Assembly (NCBI GenBank): GCA_963556495.2
Contig: OY747712.1
Span: 27,726,235 to 27,790,234 of the forward strand
From: Valencia hispanica
Lineage: Eukaryota > Chordata > Actinopteri > Cyprinodontiformes > Valenciidae
DNA length: 64,000 nucleotides
Direction: 5' to 3'
The notes under the pieces were generated by a model. It saw only the letters and a list, made by a program, of their open reading frames with translations, had not been told where the DNA came from and searched no databases. The position numbers and the translations under genes are program-made. Positions 13,155 through 25,100 of this stretch are shown in pieces; within the stretch, counting starts at the first letter, position 1; the number at the start of each line of letters is the position of its first letter.

Positions 13155-16100
13155 TCAGTCCTTGTCGGACTCCTCTTCGGCATTGCGGAGGAAGGTGAAG
13201 AAGCCGGTGACGGATTTCAAGGCCACACCTTTGCCCGTTTGCTCTGCTGGATCTTTGCAGGACTCCCACTTGTAGAAGACCTCCTCTTCGATCACATCTT
13301 CGTCATAAAGAGTGTTGAAGAACATTAGCAGCAGGCCTAAAGAAACGGAGCACAGAGGTCAGTACTGACGTTCAGAGGGCGGAAAATGAGGGCGTTCTCA
13401 CCATATTGCAGCAGGTGGGTAGAAAAGCTAATAAAATAACTTCCTCACCTTTTGTAATATGATTGTTAGAGACTCTAATATGAGGTCATTAAATGTTAAA
13501 AGAACAAAAAATAGACCAAATACATTTTCCTTCAACAAAGTGCCAACTTAAGTAGTCAAAATAACCTAAATGAACTAAACTCTTGCCGGTACCCTTCCTT
13601 AAAAGGTTCTTCACTGCAAATGCAAAGAGGAGAAATAAAAACTTACTTGCAGGCTGCTCCATGTGCACCATGAGGGCCTGGAGGGCATAAAGGGCTTGAA
13701 GAGCTTTCTGCTCGTCACAGAGATATCTCTGCAGCAGACTGGCTCTCTGTTTGATCTGCTGCTCATCCACCTTGTATGGGTTGTCACCTAAATTGTGATG
13801 TAAAAAAAAAAGGGAAAAAAAGTTTCTTATCACAATCACTGCCGTTACAGAGCGTCTGCACTGATTAGGCCAACAGTGGGGACTGATATAAATACATTCA
13901 AAACGGCCACTTTTACATACATGTGCAAATCTGCCAATCACAAGGCAGCAAGTCAGTGCATTTAGGAATCTAAACGTGATGAAGATGATTTGCTGAAGTT
14001 CAAACAAAGCATCAGAATGAGGATGAAAGGGGATTGTAGTGACTTTGAAGGTTATGTTGCTGATGATGCCAGATGGGCTGCTGTGAGATTTTCACACACT
14101 GCCACATTTCAGCTTTACAAAGAACGCCCCCTCCCAAAAAGGATCTATCCAGAAAGGCAACAGCAGAACAAATAACCTCTAGTTACAACAAAAGTATGCA
14201 CAATAGCCTCTCTGTGCATAACACATCATACCATGAAACAGATAAGCTACAGCAGCAGGAGACTGCACTGGGCGACACTCCTGTCAGTTAAGAGTAGGAA
14301 ACTGAGGCTACAATTCACAGACTAACCAAAACTGGGAAAAGTTTTACTGGTGTGATTAGCCTTGATTACAGCTGCAATATTGAGTTGGTAGGATCAGAAT
14401 TTGTAACAAGCAAAGGGAAGGCATCTATCCACAACACCTTGTATCGAGGCTGCAGGTTGTCATGTAACTGTGTAGGGGGTATTTTATTGATTTATCCCAA
14501 ATCTGCATTTTTAACACCACAGCCCATCTGAGAACTGCTGCTGACCGTGTCCATCCCTTTGACCACATGTATCCATCTTCTGAAGGCTCCTTCCAGCAGG
14601 AAGAAGCACCATCTCATAAAGCTCTCATCTCGAGCTGGTTGCTTGAGCTCGACGGTGGGTTCCCTTTACTCCAATGGCCTGTGGAGTTACCACATTTCAA
14701 TCAAACAGACGTTTAAGGACGTTGTTGAATGGGAGATCCAAATCATGGATGTGCAGCCAACAAATCTGCAGCAACTGACTGATGTTATCATCTTAATCTG
14801 GACCAAACTCTCTGAACAATATCTGTAACACCTTGTTGACTCAACGCTGTGAAGACTTGAAACAACACTGAAACAAATGGGAGGGAGCAACCTGTTACTA
14901 GTAAGGTGTACATAGTCAAGAGGACAGCGAGTAAGCATGCTACATTTCAAGTAAAAAGAGAAAGAAAAGAGGGCATCTCTGGTTTTTGCATGCTGGATTA
15001 GATCCACTTACATATGATGGCGGACTGGCACACTGATGTCATCAATGCTCGTAGAAACTGGCTGGAAGCACACTGCTCCTCATCCAGATTAGCCTTAAAA
15101 GAAAAAAGACATTGTGAAATAAATCACAACTACAGTAATAAAGCAGTCACCACAATTGTTGGATGATTAATATTAATATAATACATTACAAAAAGATTCA
15201 AGATGTCTAACCTACAAGCTGGAGGCTTTTACTATATTGAGATGGAGTTTCCCCCCACACTGTCAAGTTGGTACAACATGACGTGGCAAAAGCAGCTGAT
15301 GAAACCTTATTCTATCTACTTGTATGCATTATATAAGTAGCATTTTAACAACAGCAGTAAATCAATATTGTGGACTAACATGGTTGGAACAAAGCAATAA
15401 GAAGTTTCCATACAACTAACTGTGTTAACCTTCTACCAGATTCTAACTTTAAATGACCAACATTTTGCTGCAAATTTGAAATGTCTATGATCGAAACTAT
15501 TCACATCTGAGAGAAATCATGAAAAGAAGCATAAGTACTTTTCATTTTACTAATAACTAAATGGATATTAATTTAAAATCGGGTTCCCACCAAGAACCTG
15601 AATAAAAGTGCCTGAAAAAGCACTACCATGTAGTGCCTCTAACTTCTAATACCACACACCTCAATCCAGTCTCTGATGCGCTGGTTGTTTGCTTTCTCCT
15701 GAAGGAGTCGGTCCAGCTCTTTGCTGATTTCATCTCCACTGAGGATCTTCTTCTTACCAACTTCCTTCGACTCTGTCTCTTCTCCTATGGTAAACTCCAC
15801 CTTCTGAAATAGACAATATGTAAACAAGCCTGAAAAAAATGTTCAGCAACTTGGTGCTGGTAGTTTTTTTTGTTGTTTTTTTTTTACATATTTCAAAGTA
15901 CAAATAGATTTTGTACCTTTAAATCTGTTAACAGCAAGTACTTTGACAGAAGATATCACCAGTACCAGAGATGCAGCACACGCACACACGATTGCCAGAG
16001 AGGCATGATTTGTCACACAAGGGAACATACCCCCTTTACACAACTTCAGGTATATATATATATATATGGTTGAAAATCTCATTGGTACCTGATTGGTGAC

Positions 16101-16187
16101 AAACTTGTTGACGTCTTCATCCTTGGACAAGAAATCATTCCAATTTAGGCCAGCTTCTCTCCACAAAGACCCAACCTTCTCATGAGT
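13155..16187 (-). CDS. eif4g1: eif4g1 exons 27-31, W2 (eIF5C) domain and C-terminus
   Basis: Exons 16089-16187, 15660-15803, 15012-15093, 13647-13787 and 13155-13336 encode the C-terminal W2 domain: [80 protein letters not shown]. In mammals this domain recruits the kinases MNK1/2 that phosphorylate eIF4E. The stop codon TGA is at 13155-13157. Confidence 0.96.
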
Positions 16188-19100
16188 CTGACAAGGATTA
16201 CAAAGTGAAAAATATTTTAGTTGGGTTTTGAAATGTATTTAAATGACAGTCTCCACTTTTAGGACTCATGTACGTACCATTCCTTTGCAAAGCAACTTGA
16301 GAATCTGTGCCAGCAGCAAGCCAGCCTTCCCCAGAGGTATGAGAGGCATCGAGATCTCCCTGAAGACACAATTGCAAGGTATCAATCCTTTAGCTTTAAT
16401 AAGCTTGAAGATTGCAATAATATTTAGCCGTTGTGTACATTTGTTAATAATGCAACAGAAGGGAACTCGAGGGGTGGTGGGGGAGGGGGGGTGTTAAAGG
16501 TTAATATATTATATTTTGATTTAGGATATATGTTGATGCCTCTGGCTGGAAAAGATTTGACCTAGATTTACACCTGATTACTCCTCTTTTGTTCCCAATG
16601 GAAAATTATTCTTAAAATCTAATTGTCTTCTAGCTATTGTTAGAAACCTGTAATTTATGTTAAACATGAAAAGTAACCCGACAATAGGGAGCATTTATAA
16701 ATCTATTTAGATTGTACTAACATCTCAATTCAAAAATAATTTCCCTCTGGGATCAATAAAGTAAGAAAAGTTCTGCACTTATTTCTGTGATCAAGCCAAA
16801 TAAAAGGTTCTGGAAACCAAGATTTTAGAACATTCTGTATATATTATAGCTTGGACTTAAACATGTTAATTTTGATTATTTAATTATAGAAGACTATAAT
16901 GTCCTATAAGTTTAAGTAAATGTATTATATCCTAATACAAGTGAATGTGTGAGGAACATAAAACTCCCTCTCCCTAGTGCGTTTTGCCAGTGGCGGGGAG
17001 CCTGCACATGCAAAAAGCATTTCGCTGAGCTTGTCACTAGAGTCTGCAGTAAAAACCTGTGAAACACACCTAAAAACAGCCCGAGGGCGCTGTGCTCTGT
17101 TCGTCAACAGAGTACAGTGCAAAAGAAGCAGAGTTTTATGAATATGCGCATAACTGTGACGCTTTATGTGAACAAATGTGATCATTCTAGTGCTAAAATC
17201 CATCATTACAACTAAACTTGGTATGGTGAAAAGAGAAAAAAACAGGGAGAAAATGATGACACCATTTAATCTAGAGAGCAGTGTGGAGCTTGTCAAGGAG
17301 CTCAGTTTCCACTCCGCCTGGCTGCTTTCTGCCAACGCTGAAGAAGTCTGATAGATATTCTGTTTCTCGTGGCTGTATGAGTAAGTGCTGCAGCACCCTG
17401 CATGACAGTGCATCGCAAGCATCATGGAGTTGCATGCACAGAAATTGAGGTACATCATCGTAATCCTCGTTTTTCCTACATATTAATTCAGTCATCAACT
17501 GAAACGTGTCAGCGATAAAATGAGATTAGATATGTTCAGAAACGAGCCAAAAAATAACCTCTGATAAGAAAGAAGGGAAATTGGGTTAATGTATTATTTG
17601 CTCTGCTGTATACATTAAAATTGCTTACATCAATCCTACTCAGGCACTCACCTAAAGAGCTGTTCCATAGGGATGCCCCCCTCATGGAGCATGGGCGTAA
17701 TTAGTTCTGCCAAGTAGAGCCACATGTGAGGTATATCTATGGCCATGTCCTCTGCCACTTCCAGGATCTCTAGTAGCCTAAAAAAGAAAAGACAAAAAAA
17801 TCTTTACCTTCACATCCTCAATTTCTATTTTAACTCTCAAGTTCTTGTTGAGACACAGGACCTTGATGACCTCTGCTTACCCTTTATAGTACTGCTGTAT
17901 GGGCAATGTGCCTGCCTCTACAAGCTGGTGCAACAACAAACCCATGCGCTCCCTAGCAATGGTGCTGCGTTCAAGTGTGGACTCGAGGCCGCTGCGCACG
18001 AATACATAGAGTAGTGAGGCACTATTAAGCTCTGCAACACACTGCAGCGCCTCCTACAGGGGAGAAGAAAAGAACAATCCGAGATGGAAGTACTGCTTCT
18101 GCTAATGTCAAAAAGAAGCATGACTGACAAAACAGGTGTGTACCTTTAGGTCATTGATGTGGAGGTATTCTTCAATAATGGCGTTGGACTTTTTCTCCAC
18201 CTCCTCTTCAGTCATGGCAGGTTTGGGAAGAGAAGCAGGAGGAATTTCACGCTTAACTGTAGAGAAAAAAAGTGAAAAGTTAAAGCTCACCTTTTTTTGT
18301 CAAATGGACTATTGTTAATTTTCAATCTTGTCCTAGCTCCTAAAATTTGGTACCTGGGAGGTCTTTGCTTGGACCTGTGTCCCGACCACTTGGGCCTCTG
18401 CTTCCCCTGTCCTGGCTAGATTGGTCCCTGCTTCCTCGGTCCCGACCCCCTTGATCTCTGTTTCCACGGTCCCGACTACCTTGATCTCTGCTTTTTCGGT
18501 CCCTGCTTCCCCTGTCTTGACTACCTCGATCTCTGCTTCCTCTGTCCCGATTGTCGGTCATGCTGGCAACGCGGCGAACAGATTCTGCAGAGGACCGGCT
18601 GTCTCCGCCTCTTCCACCACGCTCCTGTGATTCTCTGCTGAAACTTCTCTTGGAATATTGGTTCCTATCTTGTCTCTCGCTGCGAGCAAATCTGTCATAG
18701 CGATCCCTGTCGTGGTCATTCCGGTCTCTGTCACCACCACGTTCCCGACTGCCGCTTGACCTAAAAGTTATGGATTTATATACTTTAGACATTTCCAGTA
18801 GGTTAATATGATTGAATAATACTACTGTGCATTTATTTAGAAGAGTAATTGCTCTAAGCAGAAAAGTGGCCAAGAAGAGGGAATTTTAGGGAGAAACTCG
18901 CTGCTTCTCATTACCTCTGAGGAACTCTGCGATCAGAGTCTGTTGATGATGACATTGCACCAGACTGCTGCAGTGCTGAGAATCGGTTGAGAGTGCTGGT
19001 TGCTGGACGTCCAGAGTCTATACAAAAAGGAGAAGAAGAAAAAAAAATTAGAGGCAAAACCAGAAAAATCACCTCAAATTCAAAGTTTTTATAAAGACAA

Positions 19101-22100
19101 GGAATGTACCTTGATCTCCACTTGCTGGTTTAGCTCCACTTCCTCCACTGCTGCCTTTTCCCCAGCTTCCCCACATGCCTTTCCCATCCGGAGCCAGCCG
19201 CTGATTGTTGAAGTCCAGGGCCCCAGGCTGCAGAGAGACAACCAAGTGGCATTTATAAAAAGAAGCTCCAAGTACAAAAATGATATCAGAATTGATAAAA
19301 TACTGCAACATTCAAATGTGCAACACATCAGAGAGTAAAGTTTGGAGCTTTGGAGGTTTGACCTTTGTGATCTTGCTAAGGCGGGTGATGTCAATGGGTC
19401 GATTCTTCGAGATGGGCACAGTGTTCCAGCCCTCATCTTGAGGCTGAGTAGTCCGGCCCCTTGCTGGGGTGTGCGGGCCGCGGCTGTCTTTCTTTGACAA
19501 GAGTTGCTGCTGGACTTTGATCTGTTCCCTGTGCTCTTCCATCTCTGCCTCCTTGTGGATCTGATCAATTGTTTTAGGACCCTGGTCTCCTCTTCGAGGA
19601 ACCCAATTGTTCTAAAGAAAAAAAACAAAAACAAAAAACACGACAACAAAAACCAGAAGGAAAAAATAAATAATCACCACCAAATTCACTTATAAGCTCC
19701 TTTACTGCTACATGAATTATTAGCTACTTTTCTAAGGTCCAAAACATCTTGCAGCATGAAGCGGATTCTGGATGAGGTCTTCTTCTCTTTGATGATCTTG
19801 TCCATCTGGTTGAAATACTGATCCATGCGAGGCTGATAAAGACAAAACATTTATGACTTTTATATGCCCTGGTTAGGAAACAAAGTAAAATATGTCATGT
19901 ACAGTGCCTTAAAGTATTTATACCCCTTGAGCTTTTTCACAATCTTTGCCACTTATTCTTTTTAAACAGCTCGACCACATATAAATTGGAAGAAAAACAG
20001 TCGAACAACAATTTCATGCCTTCGCACAGATTCTCATTTAAGATTTAGACCTGGACTTTGCTCCAGCCATCTTCTGATCAACTTTGACCAGCCATGCTCT
20101 GGCCCTGCTGGAGAAAAGCATTTCTGCAGCCTGACACTGCCACCATTGTGTTTCTCAATAATGTTTTCAGAGAGACATACAGACTTAGTTTTCTATTACA
20201 TCTTTACTGTAAAGTTGCATGTAGATCAGTAAATTTGGTTTGATCTCACTTGACCAGAACACCCTCTTTCACATGTTTGTCGTGTACCTTGCATCAGTGC
20301 TTCTCAAAATAGTTGGGCCGGGGGGAGGAGCAGCAGAAGTAGACTGGTGTATAGACTGACAGAGTAGTTGGCTCTATGAAGTTTGCAATGTGGGAAAGGC
20401 AGACGGAATTGCGGATTTTAACAAACAAAATGTAATACACAATAAAACGCTGTTCCTGTAGTGTTTTGGCAGCTGCAGCTCCTGTACATGTTGCTACCTG
20501 ATTTGGCGGGGGTTGGATCGGCCGTCCTTTCCACACAGAATAAACCAGCCAGTCATGGCGAAAAACTCACTCAAACACAGACTTCTTCCAAATAAAATAA
20601 AATAAAAAAATAAAACTCGAAGCTTAATGCAAGGCTCAGGGCTAGTGATGTTTATGAATCGGGATAACAACCCTTCTATAAGTTCTGTCAGCTCAACCTG
20701 CAGGAAAATGAGAGCTAAACACGAAAACACTGACCTGTCATGTTTTTCCAGTGGCTTCTGGGACAGAGTTAGGAAATAAACATGAACAAAGGTCCTGGGC
20801 CCTCATTTATAAAACATTCGTATAAACTGTCCTATATTCTATCCTACGATTGAAATTTAGAATGTTCGTATGAACAGTCAAAAGTCTGATTTATAAAATG
20901 TGCGATGGCCACTCGTACGCATGTTCATCTGATGATAAATCCAACATGTACGTACCCAGGTGCTAGTACCCGTTCTCAGTCATGTGTTAAAGTATGAATC
21001 AGGTTGGAGTGTTTAGAATGATGACAGTTTTTCTACAGTTAAATTAAGCTTTAAAAATCACAATATACTGTCTTACTAATAGTATCGCAATATATCGTAT
21101 CGACCCCCCTGTATTGTGATACATATATCACCAGATTCTTGCCAATACACATCCCCAATGAATATGGTCTTATTGGAAAAAGTGGAATTTTGGAAAAAAT
21201 AAAACAGAATTGGAAAAACAATGAAAGGGATTTAATACAATGCCTTACATGGTTTGTGATAAAACTTTAAATAGGCCCTCCTATGGCATTTTTTCCAACA
21301 ACTACCATAATTGTCTGACTGTAAGCCGCTACTTTTTTCACATACTTTGGACCCTGCGTTCTATACAACCTTGCAGCTAATTTATAGATTGTTTTACTGG
21401 ATATAAGCCTGGGGGGGGTTTGGTTGCACTATAGCAGGAAGCGTAAAAGTGAGAGAGAAGTGGGGTAAGATTATGGGCTGAAGAAGATGCTACCGGTAGT
21501 TTTCATGCACCCTCATCATGGAAAACACATGAAGAAATGCATATGATGCAATTGAGCTGGGTGTCAAAGAAGGAATAAGAGCTACGGCACATAAGCTTGG
21601 CAACAATGAATCGATGGTGAGACAGAGGAGGCATTAGGAAGAACTGAGTCAACATAAAAAGACGACAAAGGCTTTCAGAGGACATTAAGACTGAAAAAAA
21701 AATTACTTCAGTGGCTTCAGCGAGAAAGATTTAGAGAGAAACCAATTACTTTCATGGTAGGCTAAAGTATGTTTTATTTTCTAACCAGGCATGTTACTGT
21801 CATGTTTTGTGAATGCCATGTTGGCACCCTGCCAATTTTCAGGCTGAATTAAAAAAAAATAAAATAATAAAAACAAAGCACACAGAGCGCAGACCTCCAC
21901 CCGGGCTGCTCAATCCCCAATTCCCATGCTGTTATCCAATTCTAACTTTCTGTACTTTTCCTGCGCTATTCCAGCCGAAAGCGGAGATTTGAGGCTGCTG
22001 CAAGAGGGGAGCCACTCTCACAAGGGAGAGGAGTGGAAGTTAGCGCAGATGGTAGTTGGGTGGATACACGCTTCATCTCAAATCAACCCCAACATTTAAT

Positions 22101-25100
22101 CAGTTATTCCTGGTGCCATTACGGACATTTCCTGAAAATTCTATCGAAATCCGTCCATACCTTCTTGAGTTATGTTGCAAAATTTTAGGCCTACTCCCAT
22201 ATTCAAAAAGCCAACTTCACAGCAGAAATAAACATGTTTACAGTCTGGTTCAAAAAACCAGTGTAGGTTTAATAGGTCAAGTTTGCTGCCAGGACAACTC
22301 TCGGAAGGGGGGTGGTGGTGATATTTTAAAAATTTAGATGTAATTTAAGATTGAATTATGAATAATAAGGGGCTTGTCCTTTTGATTGACAGGGGTCAGA
22401 TGAGCTGTCAGCGCTAGCGCTGGTGGCTAGTGACTTGCTCCACCACATGCTACAAGGAAGGCCTTCAGCCTTGGACTTGCGTTATTTTGTTTCTCTGAAC
22501 TTGACCATCAGTTGCGTCTGCTATATTTATTCGTGTTTGGATGTTAAACGTGCACTTATTGAAAAAACATGGCTTGTTGTGGTATTGATTCTAGAATTGC
22601 GCTGCTCTGGGTGGCTGCATGTTGGAGTGGCTCTGTTGGCTACATATTAAGTTTTGTTTTTTTGTACATTGGTTCCTCTTTTTTCTTAAAGATTGCATTT
22701 TTTTGACCTGTATACTTTCTAGTTTTTGGTGCTGTGAAGCTGGAAGGATTTTTGCTGTAAGTTTTTCCCTTTTTGACAATTTGTTATGATGCGTAACCAT
22801 GGCAACAATGTGGTTTACAGCCGGGAGCAGCTGATTAACATCGCAAAAGCTGAAATAATACCTCAACTGAAACCACAAATCCCTGATGAGTTGATAAGGA
22901 GACGTGGATGCAGAGCAGGAGCGAAAAGGAGACAGAGAAAGAGGAAGTTCAAGCCATCTCTTCCATCGATCATGATGGGCAACGTAAGATCACTGGCTAA
23001 CAAGATGGATGAACTTCAAGCCCTTACAAGGACTCAGCCAGAGTACCGTGAATGCAGTGTTATGTGTTTTACGGAGACGTGGCTGCTGGATCATATCCCC
23101 GACTCCAACGTCTCTCTGCCAGGCTTCCTGACTGTACGAGCAGACAGAGATCTGAAGACGAGTAGAAAAAGGAAAGGTGGTGGAGTAGCAGTGCTTGTAA
23201 ACAACAGATGGTGTCATCCAGGACATGTTACTGTGAAGTGTCGTCTCTGCAGCCCAGATGTCGAAATTTTGGCAGTAGGTTTTCGTCCATATAATTTGCC
23301 AAGAGAGTTCACCAGTGTAATTTTGGCAGTTGTTTACATTCCACCTTCAGCCGTTGCCGACAATGCATGTGATGTCATCAGTTCCATTGTTGCTAAGCTA
23401 CAGACACAGCACCCCAATGCATTTGTGGCAATATCTGGTGATTTTAATCATGCCTCGCTCTCTACTACACTTCCAACATTTCAACAGTTTGTCAGCTGCT
23501 CTACAAGAGAAAACAGGACCTTGGATTTGTTTTATGCAAATGTAAAGGATTCATACACGTCCAAACCAAGACCTCCTCTGGGACAATCAGATCACAATCT
23601 TGTTTTTCTCTGTTCAGAATATAAACCACTTGTTCAGAGGCAACCTGTGACAAAACGAACTGTGAGAAAATGGTCACAGGAAGCTGAAGAAGCCCTGCAG
23701 GGTTGTTTTGCAACCACAGACTGGATGACTCTTTGCCAAGCACATGGAGAGGACATCAATGCCATGACTGAGTGTGTGACTGACTATATAAACTTCTGTG
23801 TAGACAACATCATCCCCACCAGAACAGTGAGATGCTTCCCTAATAACAAACCCTGGATCACCAGTGACCTGAAGGAACTGCTAAACAAGAAAAAAAGAGC
23901 CTTCAGGGAGGGAGACAGGGAATTACTGAGGAGTATACAGAAGCAACTGAAGGTCAAGATCAGAGACAGCAAGGAGGTATACAGGAAGAAGCTGGAGAAC
24001 AAACTACAGAGGAACAATATCCGAGATGTCTGGTCAGGAATGAGAAAGATCACAGGTTTTAAGGACAGGAAGGATTGGATAGATGGAAGTCTGGACAGAG
24101 CCAATGAACTGAACACATTCTTCAACAGGTTCAGTTCAGGAACTAGCTCAGCATCCCCCTCTCCTGTTCCCAGCCAAACAGACATCCCACTATCCTCTGA
24201 TCAACGGCTTTCCTGTTACACCTCGGATGTTTTATCCTTCACCTCAGCCATGGACTCTTCTAATTCCACAAGTTTGACTTCAACCACGTCAGGAAATGCT
24301 GCTACCCCCTTGGCCTCCCCCTCCCACTTGTCTGTCTCCAAAAGTCAGGTGAAGAGGCAGCTGGAGAAACTGAACCGGAACAAGGCTGCAGGTCCAGATG
24401 GTGTCAGCCCCAGAGTCCTGAAGGCCTGTGCAGAGCAGCTCTGTGGGATTCTGCAGCACCTCTTCAACCTTAGCTTAACTCAGGAGAAGGTTCCAGTGTT
24501 GTGGAAGACATCCTGCCTTGTTCCAGTACCCAAAAGAACTCACCCATCAGTCATCAATGACTATAGACCCGTTGCCCTGACATCCCACATCATGAAGGTC
24601 CTAGAGAGACTCCTGTTGGCACCCCTGAGTAAGCAAACAAGAACGTATCAGGACCCACTGCAGTTTGCTTATCGCTGTGGAGTTGGAGTTGAAGATGCCA
24701 TCATCCACCTACTTCAACCAACCCACTGTCATCTGGACAAAGCAGGCAGCACTGTGAGGATCATGTTCTTTGATTTCTCTAGTGCATTTAACACAATTCA
24801 GCCTGATTTGCTTTGTCAGAAACTCCTGAAGACACAGGTGGAGCCCTCAACAATCGCCTGGATCAATGACTACCTGACCAACAGACCACAATTTGTGAGA
24901 CTGAAGAATTGTGTGTCAAACCAGGTGGTCAGCAGCACAGGAGCGCCACAGGGGACCGTACTCTCACCATTCCTTTTTACTCTGTACACCTCAGACTTCC
25001 AGTACAAATCAGAGACCTGTCATCTGCAGAAATACTCAGATGACTCTGCAATTGTCGGGTGTATCAGAGATGGACAAGAAGCTGAATACAGAGAGCTGGT

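Noticed and set aside
13489..14007. 172-aa minus ORF read as one protein
   Set aside because: It is eif4g1 exon 30 (13647-13787) read through both introns. Only the exon portion has homology.
18340..18873. ORF extending past both ends of the RDRGS exon
   Set aside because: Splice sites at 18760 and 18354 with matching phases define the exon; the extensions are intronic.
23330..24185. Short ORFs on both strands inside the LINE
   Set aside because: Out-of-frame shadows of the 979-aa ORF.
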